The notes below the pieces were generated by a model, which did no database searches, was not told the DNA's origin, and worked only from the letters and a program-made list of their open reading frames with translations. Positions 45,969 to 54,747 of a stretch of 64,000 nt of DNA are shown piece by piece. Origin of the DNA: Candidatus Saccharimonadota bacterium (GTDB lineage: Bacteria > Patescibacteriota > Saccharimonadia > Saccharimonadales > Saccharimonadaceae). The translations under genes were made by a program, and so were the position numbers. The stretch covers positions 40,225-104,224 of the forward strand of contig JAFUBS010000004.1 of assembly GCA_017460105.1 (NCBI GenBank). The letters are read 5' to 3'. Every line of letters begins with the position of its first letter. The stretch's first letter is position 1.

Positions 45969-46415
45969 ATGATCAAAAAAAGTATTAGTCTGACAGCAGA
46001 AGGCAAGAAAGAATTAGAAAAAGAATTAGACGAATTAATAAAGAGCCGACCAACCATTGCTGAGCGCATTGCTACGGCACGCGCTTTCGGCGATTTATCC
46101 GAAAACGAAGAATACAGCTCGGCGCGCAACGAACAAAAGTTGGCTGAGAGTCGTATTCTAGAAATCCAGGACATCCTAAAAAACGCTAAGATTATTCGCG
46201 GCGGCAAGAAAGATAAAGTTGTACTCGGAGCGACTGTCGTCCTCAACATGAGTGGGCGCAAGGTAGAATATACGTTAGTAGGTCCAACTGAGGCTAACCC
46301 GCTAGAAGGAAAGATTTCTAATGAATCGCCAATCGGTAAAGTAATTTTTGGACACAAGGCCGGCGAAACCGTAGAGTTTAATGGTAAAAAAGTTAAGATA
46401 AACGAAATAAAATAA
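45969..46415 (+). CDS. greA: Transcription elongation factor GreA
   Basis: Rescues backtracked RNA polymerase by promoting transcript cleavage. The coiled coil tip carries the acidic pair in ARAFGDLSENEEYSSARNEQ, and the C-terminal globular domain has NPLEGKISNESPIGKVIFGHKAGETVEF. 148 residues is normal for a slightly short form. TGGAGAATCAATATG gives a ribosome binding site. Followed closely by a bidirectional terminator. Confidence 0.96.
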   Translation: MIKKSISLTAEGKKELEKELDELIKSRPTIAERIATARAFGDLSENEEYSSARNEQKLAESRILEIQDILKNAKIIRGGKKDKVVLGATVVLNMSGRKVEYTLVGPTEANPLEGKISNESPIGKVIFGHKAGETVEFNGKKVKINEIK

Positions 46416-46419
46416 AATA

Positions 46420-46447
46420 TAATACCCACCCCGTGTGGGTATTATTT
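46420..46447. terminator. Bidirectional terminator between greA and the opposite gene
   Basis: ATACCCAC pairs with GTGGGTAT around CCCGT, with AT-rich flanks on both sides. Confidence 0.75.
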
Positions 46448-47310
46448 TATTGAATGATACCTGGGTCCAACCATTTTTCAGATTTAGAATTACTTGAGGT
46501 CTCCTGTTTGTTTGCAGAATCCGTTTGAGCTGGTGGCGTTACTTGTGAAGCTAAATATTGATTGTATTTGTAGTCAAAATACTTCATGATCGCTTCGTGC
46601 GTTAACTCATAGCCCGAGCTCAAGTCAATGCTGAGCCTAGCACATGCTTCCGATAGGCCCTTGCCCCAAATTCTCGCGTCAGAAGTCGCATCCCTCATAG
46701 AGCCGAGGCTCTGTCCTAGTGAGTGGTCGTGGTCGCCACGTCGATTGTTTAGTTTTCTTTCAGTCTCTTCTGATGGGCTATCAAAATACTCTAAATAAGC
46801 CTGGGCAAGGGCGACTTCCTCATCGGGCATTTTAGACTTGGTCATATCTATCCCATTCCCGAGGGTTTCAAGTGCTTGATTATTGGTCCCGGCGATGAAA
46901 CGACCGAGGGAGTCCATCGAGTCGGATAGAATATTTGCTCTCTTGTTGACACTGCCAAGGTATGTGTTGCGTTCTTTTGCCAAGACTGCTTCGTGATCGT
47001 TTGCGTTATTATTAGAGAAACGTTCATCGATATAATCGAACAGACTGTCATATTTCACTTGATCAATCGCAAGCGTCTCGTTACCTAGGGCGCTAATAAT
47101 ATTTTTAACGGGCGCATACTCATGGCCATACTTATCTATTTCATCAATCAATATCTGGTAGTCTCTACCTTCTTTTTTTATGAACTCTTCTTTTGCGGCA
47201 ATTAACTCGTCACGCATGCGTCGGTCTTTTGCCTCTTCCTCAGCCATTTTATCCCACTCGGTAGCATTGTCTTGGCTATCTTCTATGTTCAGATTCAGTG
47301 TTTCACTCAT
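46447..47310 (-). CDS. Hypothetical soluble acidic protein, 287 residues
   Basis: No family recognised. Start at 47310 (MSETLNLNIEDS) follows GGAGG; the further in-frame ATG upstream lacks one. The protein is cytoplasmic in appearance: no signal or membrane segment, rich in Glu, Asp and Ser, mostly helical (EWDKMAEEEAKDRRMRDELIAAKEEFIKKEG), with a Gln/Thr/Ser-rich C-terminal tail. DLSSGYELTHEAIMKYFDYKYNQYLASQ is the best-looking conserved-like segment. It converges on greA and diverges from lysS, so nothing in its surroundings suggests a role. Confidence 0.7.
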   Translation of the reverse strand: MSETLNLNIEDSQDNATEWDKMAEEEAKDRRMRDELIAAKEEFIKKEGRDYQILIDEIDKYGHEYAPVKNIISALGNETLAIDQVKYDSLFDYIDERFSNNNANDHEAVLAKERNTYLGSVNKRANILSDSMDSLGRFIAGTNNQALETLGNGIDMTKSKMPDEEVALAQAYLEYFDSPSEETERKLNNRRGDHDHSLGQSLGSMRDATSDARIWGKGLSEACARLSIDLSSGYELTHEAIMKYFDYKYNQYLASQVTPPAQTDSANKQETSSNSKSEKWLDPGIIQ

Positions 47311-47384
47311 TTTACCTCCATATATTATATACATTATAGCAAAGCACGGTGCAGTGTCTAGTGGTAGCGTGGCTGGTTAAAATA

Positions 47385-47393
47385 TGGTATAAT
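47385..47393 (+). promoter_or_regulatory. Extended -10 promoter of lysS
   Basis: TGG followed by TATAAT, ending 6 bases before the ATG at 47400. Confidence 0.65.
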
Positions 47394-47399
47394 AACCCC

Positions 47400-48881
47400 A
47401 TGTTACTTGAAGATTATCGAAACGAAAGACTCAAAAAACTAGAAGAGCTGAGGGCGCGAGGAATTGATACTTATCCCGCCAAAAGTAATCGTAATACTAA
47501 GATTTCTGATGTAATAAATCATTTTGATGAGAAGCAAGGCCAAGAAGTTTGCGTGGCTGGACGCATCGTTGCGATTCGCTCATTTGGAAAGTTAGTTTTT
47601 TTGAAACTGCGTGACTATTTCGGCGAAGTGCAAATATTTATGAAAGCAGTGCCAGAGGAGACTCCAGCGGGATTACTTGGCGCTAAGGATATTAAATTGC
47701 TCGATGTCGGTGACTTCATCGAGGCTAATGGCATCGTAGATAAGTCCCAAACTGGCGAAATATCGGTATTTTCTAATTACGTGCGTCTACTTACGAAGTC
47801 GCTTCGTCCGATGCCAGAAAAATTTACCAACAAGGAAGAACGCTATCGCCGTCGCTATGTAGATATGAATGTAAATCCCGAGGTACGCGAGAGATTGGTG
47901 CGACGTAGCAAATTCTGGCAGGCGACACGCGACTTTATGAATGCGCATGGATTCATCGAAATTAATATCCCAGTTCTAGAACACACTACTGGCGGCGCAG
48001 ATGCAACGCCATTTACCACACACATGAATGCACTGGATGAAGACTTTTATCTACGCATTTCACATGAGCTACCTTTGAAGCGTTTGCTCGGTGGTGGTTT
48101 CGAGAAAGTATATGATATCGGACCGAGATTTCGCAATGAAGGCGTAGACGATGAGCACTTACCTGAGCATATCGCTTTTGAGTCATATGCTGCATATGAG
48201 AACTATGAAGACGGCATGAGGCTGTATGAGGAAATGATTAAATACGTCGCTAAAGAAACGTGGGGAACCCTACAATTCCACGTCGGTGGATTCGATATCG
48301 ATTTGGACTGCGAATGGCCACGTATTAAATACGCTGATTTGCTTCGTGATAAATACGGCGTAGATGTATTCAATCCTGACCGTGAGCAATTGGTTAATAT
48401 ACTACTTGAAAACTGGGACGCTAAGGATTTGAAACGCGAAGATTTCGTGCGTAAACTCGAAAATACTACCACGCCACATCTGATCGATGATGTCTGGAAA
48501 CTAATTCGCAAAACTTCCGCTGGCCCATATTGGCTAATTGAAGAACCTTTGTCTTTGTCGCCACTCGCGAAGAAGTCTGCCGATAATCCTTTAGTTACAG
48601 AAAGATTCCATCCAGTTATTGCTGGAACTGAAATGGGAAATGGTTTCTCAGAACTAAATGACCCGCTAGACCAGCTTGAAAGGTTCAAGGAACAACAAGC
48701 TGCGCGCGACGCTGGTGATGAGGAAGCGCAGATGCTCGATCAAGATTTCGTTGAGATGCTAGAATACGGTATGCCACCGGCTTGTGGCTGGGGTAACTCA
48801 GAGCGCAACTTCTGGCTGCTGGAAGGTGTGCCGGGCAGAGAAGCAGTACCGTTTCCGACCCTGAAAAGTAGAGAGGATTAG
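47400..48881 (+). CDS. lysS: Lysyl-tRNA synthetase, class II
   Basis: Charges tRNA-Lys. The start MLLEDYRNERLKKLEELRARG is chosen next to the promoter. The N-terminal OB-fold has VAGRIVAIRSFGKLVFLKLRD; the catalytic core has PVLEHTTGGADATPFTTHMNALDEDFYLRISHELPLKRLLGGGFEKVYDIGPRFRNEGVDDEHLPEH (motif 2) and NGFSELNDPLDQLERFKEQ. The end GMPPACGWGNSERNFWLLEGVPGREAVPFPTLK is the motif 3 area. 493 residues is normal. Some of the usual motif 3 Gly/Arg residues look altered (GWGNSER) compared with GLGIDR. Confidence 0.94.
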   Translation: MLLEDYRNERLKKLEELRARGIDTYPAKSNRNTKISDVINHFDEKQGQEVCVAGRIVAIRSFGKLVFLKLRDYFGEVQIFMKAVPEETPAGLLGAKDIKLLDVGDFIEANGIVDKSQTGEISVFSNYVRLLTKSLRPMPEKFTNKEERYRRRYVDMNVNPEVRERLVRRSKFWQATRDFMNAHGFIEINIPVLEHTTGGADATPFTTHMNALDEDFYLRISHELPLKRLLGGGFEKVYDIGPRFRNEGVDDEHLPEHIAFESYAAYENYEDGMRLYEEMIKYVAKETWGTLQFHVGGFDIDLDCEWPRIKYADLLRDKYGVDVFNPDREQLVNILLENWDAKDLKREDFVRKLENTTTPHLIDDVWKLIRKTSAGPYWLIEEPLSLSPLAKKSADNPLVTERFHPVIAGTEMGNGFSELNDPLDQLERFKEQQAARDAGDEEAQMLDQDFVEMLEYGMPPACGWGNSERNFWLLEGVPGREAVPFPTLKSRED

Positions 48882-48914
48882 TCTATAAAGATTTTCTATA
48901 TTAGCTGCTTGAAG

Positions 48915-49445
48915 TTATTGCTCTACAGAATTTTTGTATTGCAATAAGTCGACGTGCGCAAGGCGCGATATTAGTTTTTCTACGTAATTAATATCAATTA
49001 TTAGTGGCGCATCTGAACTGCTAATATTCCATTCTTTTACTGCTTCCGGGAATTTAATGTCGTATTTTTCTTTCAATAAATCATTAAAGGATTCGTAATC
49101 GTGATAGAGTTTAGCTTTGAACTCGCGATAGTCTGTATTGCGATAGAGGTCTTCCTTGCCAACCGCCATACCAGTATAAAATTCGTAGTCCGTAATTAAG
49201 TGAAAGAAATATCCCTTACCAAATGATGTACTAATGTCAAAATCCGGCAAACATTCCTTTAGGTTTACTTTGCCGACCAAAAACGTATAAGCATTCGTTT
49301 CAAAGCCTGGTAATGGGTGGTGGGTCTCATTAGTGTCGGTCAAATCTGGTGCGATCGAACCCAAAATAAAATCATTGCGACGCTCTAAAGGGTGAAGTTT
49401 GAGATATTCTTCTGCTGCTGCTAAATGTATATTTATTCCTGGCAT
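48915..49445 (-). CDS. Zinc-dependent phospholipase C-like protein
   Basis: Short helical protein with the His/Asp pattern of the zinc-dependent PLC/nuclease-like fold: NIHLAAAEEYLKLHP, NDFILGSIAPDLTDTNETHHPLPG, GYFFHLITDYEFY. These place several His and Asp residues to bind metal. 176 residues. No signal peptide, unlike secreted phospholipases. Substrate not known; the assignment rests on visual motif likeness. It lies 16 bases from the DUF167 gene and on the same strand. Confidence 0.6.
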   Translation of the reverse strand: MPGINIHLAAAEEYLKLHPLERRNDFILGSIAPDLTDTNETHHPLPGFETNAYTFLVGKVNLKECLPDFDISTSFGKGYFFHLITDYEFYTGMAVGKEDLYRNTDYREFKAKLYHDYESFNDLLKEKYDIKFPEAVKEWNISSSDAPLIIDINYVEKLISRLAHVDLLQYKNSVEQ

Positions 49446-49461
49446 ATTAATTAAAATTATG

Positions 49462-49680
49462 TTAGATTTCTACGATTTTTTGACGCGATTTGGCGCCGCG
49501 AACTATTTTAATTGTAGTCTTTGCGACTTTGAAATGCTTGGAGAGTGCCTTTACCAAGGCCTCGTTCGCCTCTCCGTCGTGAGCCTTAGCCCGTAGATAC
49601 GCTGTGAGCTCATTGGGCGAAATAGCAACGACTTTTTCTTGCGAAGTTCCTGGTTTGACGGTTATACTATATTTTGTCAT
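49462..49680 (-). CDS. DUF167 (YggU-family) protein
   Basis: A 72-residue alpha/beta protein with the DUF167 core: ITVKPGTSQEKVVAISPNELTAYLRAKAHDGEANEALVKALSKHFKVAKTTIKIVRGAKSRQKIVEI. The AxxxDGEANxALxxxLAxxF and GxxSRxKxxxI patterns are characteristic. Function is unknown in general. It precedes the zinc-binding protein in a two-gene minus-strand unit and diverges from uvrB. Confidence 0.9.
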   Translation of the reverse strand: MTKYSITVKPGTSQEKVVAISPNELTAYLRAKAHDGEANEALVKALSKHFKVAKTTIKIVRGAKSRQKIVEI

Positions 49681-49711
49681 ATATCCACTCCATATTATAG
49701 CATAATCTGTG

Positions 49712-49720
49712 TGCTATAAT
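49712..49720 (+). promoter_or_regulatory. Extended -10 promoter of uvrB
   Basis: TGC followed by TATAAT, ending 7 bases before the ATG at 49728. Confidence 0.65.
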
Positions 49721-49727
49721 AATAGGT

Positions 49728-51827
49728 ATGGCTAAGTTTAAGTTGGTCTCAAAGTATCAGCCGACAGGCGATCAGCCTTCAGCGATTCGTCAGCTGACGG
49801 ATGGTATTTTGCATGGCATAAAAGAGCAGACTTTGCTTGGCGTCACTGGTTCCGGTAAGACTTTTACGATGGCAAACATCATTCAGAATGTTCAGAAACC
49901 GACTTTGATTTTGGCGCACAACAAAACTCTGGCAGCGCAGTTATATTCCGAATTTCGTGAATTTTTTCCAGAGAATGAAGTACATTATTTTGTGTCGTAT
50001 TTCGACTATTATCAGCCTGAAGCATATATTGCATCGACGGATACATATATCGAAAAAGATTCAGCAATTAACGATGAAATCGACAGACTTCGTCACGGTG
50101 CAACCGAAGCGTTGTTAACGCGTCGCGATACGATTGTGGTATCTTCCGTATCATGTATTTACGGCATTGGTTCGCCAGAGCATTACCAGGAAATGTCTCT
50201 CCCAATGTGGCGAACTGAAAATGGCTGGGTGATGGGAGCGCCAGACGCATTTACTTCGGACGCGCTTCGCTCGCGCCCGTCGTTACGGGGCTCGCTCGCT
50301 CTTTCGCTCCCCGTTGGTCGCGAAGGGTCCTCAGCAAACGCATCTGACGCTCTCTCGCAAATCGATTTTATTCGCCACCTTGTAGCGATGCAATATCATC
50401 GTAATGATTTGGCATTCGAACGCGGTAATTTTCGTGTGATGGGAGACACTATAGATTTATTCCCGGCCAATGGCGAATACGCATATCGTTTTGAATTTGG
50501 TTTTGATACACTTGAAGAAGTAAAGATTTGCGACCCTTTGACCTTCGAGATTCGCGAAAAGCCCGACCATGTGCACATCTTCCCAAATACGCACTATGCA
50601 ACGCCAACAGATCAGCTAGAGCGTGCGCTTGTCACGATTCGCGCTGAGTACGAAGAGAGGTTGGCTTACTTCAATGAGCACCAGAAATATCTAGAAGCAC
50701 AGCGACTAAGCCAACGTACCAAATATGACCTAGAAATGCTGAAAGAGACTGGTTTTGTAAAGGGAATTGAAAACTATTCCAGACATCTCGATGGACGCAA
50801 GCCTGGAGAACCACCTAGCACTTTGATAGATTTCTTCCCGAAAGACTTTTTGTTAATCGTGGATGAGTCACACATGACCTTGCCACAGGTACGTGGCATG
50901 TATAATGGTGACCATGCCCGAAAACTAAATCTAGTGGACTACGGTTTTCGTTTGCCAAGTGCGCTAGATAATCGCCCGCTCACTTATGGGGAATTCCAAG
51001 CAAGAATCAATCAAGCAATCTATGTTTCGGCAACTCCTGGAGAATACGAGCTAGAGCATTCGCCTAAACCAGCCCAACAAGTAATTCGCCCAACAGGACT
51101 TCTGGATCCAGAAATAGAAGTGCGTGGTAGTGAAGGACAGATTGACGACTTGATGGAGGAGATCGATAAGCGCATTGCAAAAGGCCAAAGAACTCTTATC
51201 ACAACCCTGACGAAACGTATGGCAGAAGATTTGACTGATCACCTGAAGGAGCGTGGCGCAAAGACAGCTTACATCCATTCGGATATTGATACATTGGAGC
51301 GCGGCGACATTCTCCGAGATTTGCGCGAGGGTGTATACGATGTACTGGTTGGTATTAACCTGCTTCGCGAAGGTCTCGACCTCCCAGAAGTGTCGCTTGT
51401 GGCTATTCTAGACGCTGATAAGGAGGGGTTTCTACGCTCTGAGTCGGCTTTGATTCAGACGATTGGTCGCGCAGCGCGCCATGAAGAGGGCAAAGTCATT
51501 ATGTATGCCGACTTCATTACGGAGAGCATGGAAAAAGCCATTTCTGAAACCAATCGTCGTCGTGAAATTCAACAAAAATACAACGCCGAGCACCACATTA
51601 CACCTACTTCGATTAAAAAGGAGATTTCAGCTGGACTTCGTGCTATCATTCCTGAAAAAGAGAAAGAAAACAAACTCGATATCAAACGTATTCCGAAAGA
51701 CGAGTTACCAAAGTTAGTCAAGCAACTCACATCCGAAATGCAGCTTGCAGCAGCCAACCTAGAATTTGAACGTGCAGCATTAATTCGTGATGAGATTGAA
51801 AGAATCAAAGCCGAAATCGGCGGATGA
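49728..51827 (+). CDS. uvrB: Excinuclease ABC subunit UvrB with in-frame palindromic insertion
   Basis: Damage-verifying helicase-like subunit that loads UvrC. Walker [15 protein letters not shown], the beta-hairpin [36 protein letters not shown], the DEAD-like [82 protein letters not shown] and [19 protein letters not shown] are all present. The C-terminal UVR domain ([25 protein letters not shown]) is complete. Residues 170-208 derive from a palindrome at 50236-50352 and interrupt the usual YREMV to RNDI region. 699 against about 660 usual. TGA is used as stop. Confidence 0.96.
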   Translation: MAKFKLVSKYQPTGDQPSAIRQLTDGILHGIKEQTLLGVTGSGKTFTMANIIQNVQKPTLILAHNKTLAAQLYSEFREFFPENEVHYFVSYFDYYQPEAYIASTDTYIEKDSAINDEIDRLRHGATEALLTRRDTIVVSSVSCIYGIGSPEHYQEMSLPMWRTENGWVMGAPDAFTSDALRSRPSLRGSLALSLPVGREGSSANASDALSQIDFIRHLVAMQYHRNDLAFERGNFRVMGDTIDLFPANGEYAYRFEFGFDTLEEVKICDPLTFEIREKPDHVHIFPNTHYATPTDQLERALVTIRAEYEERLAYFNEHQKYLEAQRLSQRTKYDLEMLKETGFVKGIENYSRHLDGRKPGEPPSTLIDFFPKDFLLIVDESHMTLPQVRGMYNGDHARKLNLVDYGFRLPSALDNRPLTYGEFQARINQAIYVSATPGEYELEHSPKPAQQVIRPTGLLDPEIEVRGSEGQIDDLMEEIDKRIAKGQRTLITTLTKRMAEDLTDHLKERGAKTAYIHSDIDTLERGDILRDLREGVYDVLVGINLLREGLDLPEVSLVAILDADKEGFLRSESALIQTIGRAARHEEGKVIMYADFITESMEKAISETNRRREIQQKYNAEHHITPTSIKKEISAGLRAIIPEKEKENKLDIKRIPKDELPKLVKQLTSEMQLAAANLEFERAALIRDEIERIKAEIGG
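50236..50352. repeat. In-frame coding palindromic element, uvrB copy
   Basis: Outer arms 50236-50254 and 50334-50352 are complementary at 15 of 19 positions, all four exceptions being transitions. The centre has ACGGGG (50285-50290) facing CCCCGT (50309-50314). Shares CGCGCTTCGCT with the obg copy. 117 bases, exactly 39 codons, encoding an Arg/Ser/Ala/Leu-rich stretch with no stop. Confidence 0.7.
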
Positions 51828-51865
51828 CAGTCGCGCAAGAAATAATCGGCAGAGTCCGACGAGTG

Positions 51866-51874
51866 TGATATAAT
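51866..51874 (+). promoter_or_regulatory. Extended -10 promoter of the phosphoketolase genes
   Basis: TGA followed by TATAAT, ending 6 bases before the ATG at 51881. Confidence 0.65.
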
Positions 51875-51880
51875 ATAAGC

Positions 51881-52813
51881 ATGAGCAGTGTGGGCATCGA
51901 GAAAATCGATAAAATCCGACGCCGTATTCGTGCGTGTGATTATTTATCAGTTGTGCAACTTTTTCTTCGAGATAATTTTTTGCTTGATAGGCCGCTCAGT
52001 CATGAGGATATTAAACCACGTCTACTTGGACATTGGGGTACTTGCCATGGAATCAATGTCGCATACGCAAATCTACGAAGTTTTTTCCTAAATAACCCTG
52101 GGTATAGTTTTGTTTTGGGGCCCGGACATGGCTTTCCAGCGCTACAGGCGAATCTTTTTATTGATGGCGAGCTCGGAATGGTGGACGAAAGAGCAATGCC
52201 GGATTACGAAGGGATAAAATATATTTGCAAGAATTTTTCTTGGCCTGATGGTTTTCCGTCACACGCTAGTCCTTTTACGCCAGGAATCATCACTGAAGGA
52301 GGCGAGCTGGGCTATGCTCTAGCTAATTCATACGGAATGGTGCTCGGACATCCTGAAAAGACCATTGCGGTATTGATTGGTGACGGTGAATTAGAAACCG
52401 CAACAGCAATCGATTCGCTGAATCTACATAATTTGTTGAGCGGTGACAAAAATGGTAAGGTGTTGCCGATTTTACATTTGAATGGATACAAGATTTCGGC
52501 GCCTTCTATCTACGCAAGAAAATCAGAACGTGAGCTGAACGAAATGATTCGCGGTTTTGGATATACGCCAGTGTGGATTAACGGAGACAATCCAGAAGTT
52601 TTCCAGGAGGCATTGATGGATGAGGTCGATAGTCCTTTTTATATTCTAAAGACTGAAAAAGGGGAAGGTGGCCCGAATCGCCACCACGAGGCGCATCAAA
52701 TTCCGCTAAAGAATCCTGCCACCGATGCGGAAGAATTGGAGGCGCTGGAAACGTGGCTCAAATCATATCATTTTGAAGAATTATTCGATAAAGAAAGGGG
52801 GTTCTTGTTATGA
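51881..52813 (+). CDS. Phosphoketolase, N-terminal half (thiamine diphosphate binding)
   Basis: First of two genes that together encode xylulose-5-phosphate/fructose-6-phosphate phosphoketolase, which splits sugar phosphates to acetyl phosphate. XFP N-domain marks: LLGHWGTCHGINVAYANL, FVLGPGHGFPALQANLF, PSHASPFTPGIITEGGELGYALANSYG, and the thiamine diphosphate/Mg motif GDGELETATAIDSLNLHN. Also LHLNGYKISAPSIYAR and GGPNRHHEAHQIPLKNP. It ends in the natural linker between the two halves of normal phosphoketolase and overlaps the second gene by 4 bases (ATGA). 310 residues. Confidence 0.9.
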   Translation: MSSVGIEKIDKIRRRIRACDYLSVVQLFLRDNFLLDRPLSHEDIKPRLLGHWGTCHGINVAYANLRSFFLNNPGYSFVLGPGHGFPALQANLFIDGELGMVDERAMPDYEGIKYICKNFSWPDGFPSHASPFTPGIITEGGELGYALANSYGMVLGHPEKTIAVLIGDGELETATAIDSLNLHNLLSGDKNGKVLPILHLNGYKISAPSIYARKSERELNEMIRGFGYTPVWINGDNPEVFQEALMDEVDSPFYILKTEKGEGGPNRHHEAHQIPLKNPATDAEELEALETWLKSYHFEELFDKERGFLL

Positions 52814-53982
52814 TAGAGCGCGTAGAAAACCCAGGAAGCGAGATGCACTCTCCAGCCATAAAAATCGGCGAACTGCTAAAAGAGCAATTGCAAAAAGACC
52901 CACATTTTTATTTCTTCTCGCCAGACGAGACTACATCTAACAAGTTCGATGCGGTATTTGAGGTAGAGAAACGTGCCTGGGGCAAATTGCCACAGGAGAA
53001 ATGGGATTTGCCAGAGTCGGCCAGTGGAAGAATAGTTGAAATGTTGTCTGAAAATGTACTGTTTAGCGTGATGACTGGACATTTGATGAACGGGGAACAG
53101 GCAATGCTGGGGAGCTATGAAGCTTTCTTGCCAATAATTACCGCACAGTTATTGCAACAAATGAAATTCATCAAACAATCTCGCGAGGTAAAGTGGCGCG
53201 AGGACATGCCAGCCGTAAACTTGCTCTCTACCTCAACTTGCTGGAGACAAGACCACAATGGTTACACACACCAATCGCCAGCTCTGATATCTACTTTACT
53301 TAGTGTACCGTCCGGCCTAGCTAATTGTATTTTCCCAGTGGACGATGTGGCCGCCGAGGAGGCATTCGACTACATGCTGAGGTCTAAGAATGTTGTAAAT
53401 CTTACAACATTTAACAAAATTGATGAGCCGAGATATATTGATTCGCATCACGCAAAATTTCAGTTCGATAATGGTGGGGCTTCCTTGTATCAATTTGCTT
53501 CCGATGAGAATCCAGATATTGTCTTTACGGCCGCTGGTGATATCCCGACGCAGGAAACCTTGAAAGCGATTGAAATACTACGCGAAGATTTGCCGGGGAT
53601 TAAACTCCGCTTTGTCGGGATAAACGCGTTGACATATCGCGCTATCGGGACTGTTGACAATAAGTTATCAAAGGAGAAATTCACAGAATTATTTACAGAC
53701 CGAAAACCGATTGTAGCAAATTTTCATGGTTATCCTGAAACCATGGAAAACATCCTCGAAAACTACACTATGCGCGGTAGGCTTCGTGTGCATGGATATA
53801 ATGAAGAAGGTTCCACTACGACTCCGTTCGAGATGTTGCGAAGAAATTGCGCATCACGCTATGATCTTGCGATAGATGTCGCTGGCCTAATTGGTAGAGA
53901 AGACTTGGTCGCGAGGTATTATGATATTCTGAATAAAAATCACGACTACGCCGTCCAGAATGGCGAAGATTTGATAAAATAA
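52810..53982 (+). CDS. Phosphoketolase, C-terminal half
   Basis: Carries the XFP second and C-terminal domains: FYFFSPDETTSNKFDAVFEV, MSENVLFSVMTGHLMNGEQAMLGSYEAFLPIITAQL, STSTCWRQDHNGYTHQSPALISTLLSVPSG, GDIPTQETLKAIEILREDLPGIKLRFVGINAL and VANFHGYPETMENILENY, then HGYNEEGSTTTPFEMLRRN. Normal phosphoketolase is a single chain of about 800 residues; here 310 + 390. The start is an ATGA overlap with the first half, so both halves are made in step. Both halves keep full domains with no internal decay, so this looks like stable gene fission. Confidence 0.9.
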   Translation: MIERVENPGSEMHSPAIKIGELLKEQLQKDPHFYFFSPDETTSNKFDAVFEVEKRAWGKLPQEKWDLPESASGRIVEMLSENVLFSVMTGHLMNGEQAMLGSYEAFLPIITAQLLQQMKFIKQSREVKWREDMPAVNLLSTSTCWRQDHNGYTHQSPALISTLLSVPSGLANCIFPVDDVAAEEAFDYMLRSKNVVNLTTFNKIDEPRYIDSHHAKFQFDNGGASLYQFASDENPDIVFTAAGDIPTQETLKAIEILREDLPGIKLRFVGINALTYRAIGTVDNKLSKEKFTELFTDRKPIVANFHGYPETMENILENYTMRGRLRVHGYNEEGSTTTPFEMLRRNCASRYDLAIDVAGLIGREDLVARYYDILNKNHDYAVQNGEDLIK

Positions 53983-53990
53983 GCGTATTT

Positions 53991-53999
53991 TGCTAAAAT
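53991..53999 (+). promoter_or_regulatory. Extended -10 promoter of the PIN-TRAM gene
   Basis: TGC followed by TAAAAT, ending 7 bases before the ATG at 54007. Confidence 0.5.
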
Positions 54000-54006
54000 A
54001 TGCCTT

Positions 54007-54699
54007 ATGGAATTATTCATTTTATTATTAGGCATGGCTACTTTTGCTGAAACTAGCGTCTTGTTATTCAAAAGGCTCCATCCGAGAAGAGGCGGCAAAC
54101 GCAAGATCTATGTCGATACGTCTGCGTTAATAGACGGCAGAGTATTGAATATTGCCAAGAGTGGTTTTATCGTTGATGATTTAATAATATTAAAGAGCGT
54201 GCTTAGAGAGTTGCAGCTCCTCGCCGATGGTAAAGACTCGGAAAAACGAAGTCGGGCAAGGGAAGGACTGAAGCTTGCCGCCGACCTGGAACGAGTAGAA
54301 GATGTGAACACCGAAATAGTCGATGATGGAACCGGGAGAAAACAGGTAGATGAAGAACTATTGAAATACGCCAAGGAAAACAACGGTTATATTCTGACCC
54401 TGGATTATAACTTAATAAAAGTCGCGGAGGCTGAGGGCACTAAAACTCTTAATATTAACGACCTAGCATTAGCACTCAGGAATGAATTCTTGCCGGGCGA
54501 AACAATGAGACTAAAGATTCAGGACAAAGGCTCTGGCAAGGGCCAGGGAATTGGCCATTTGAGTGACGGCACGATGGTGGTAGTAGATGGCGCAGATAGG
54601 AATATTGGCCAAGAAATGACGGTAGAATTCGTAAGATTCTTTGAAACTTCGGCCGGTAAAATGATTTTTGCTAGACCAGTAAAGACAAAACGAAAATAA
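54007..54699 (+). CDS. YacL-like PIN-TRAM domain protein
   Basis: N-terminal short membrane helix (about 2-22) then a PIN nuclease-like domain at about 34-155 (YVDTSALIDGRVLNIAKSGFI, VLRELQLLADGKDSEKRSRAREGLKLAADL, the acidic DEELLKYAKENNGYILTLDYNLIKVA) and a TRAM RNA-binding domain at about 165-228 (LPGETMRLKIQDKGSGKGQGIGHLSDGTMVVVDGADRNIGQEMTVEFVR). Acidic PIN residues are kept, so RNase activity is plausible. The usual YacL has four N-terminal helices; only one remains here. RNA target unknown. Confidence 0.88.
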   Translation: MELFILLLGMATFAETSVLLFKRLHPRRGGKRKIYVDTSALIDGRVLNIAKSGFIVDDLIILKSVLRELQLLADGKDSEKRSRAREGLKLAADLERVEDVNTEIVDDGTGRKQVDEELLKYAKENNGYILTLDYNLIKVAEAEGTKTLNINDLALALRNEFLPGETMRLKIQDKGSGKGQGIGHLSDGTMVVVDGADRNIGQEMTVEFVRFFETSAGKMIFARPVKTKRK

Positions 54700-54710
54700 T
54701 AACCACTGCA

Positions 54711-54739
54711 AAAATCTCCCGGGTTACTCGGGAGATTTT
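54711..54739. terminator. Bidirectional terminator between convergent genes
   Basis: AAAATCTCCCG pairs with CGGGAGATTTT around GGTTACT. Confidence 0.85.
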
Positions 54740-54747
54740 CGTTGGGC

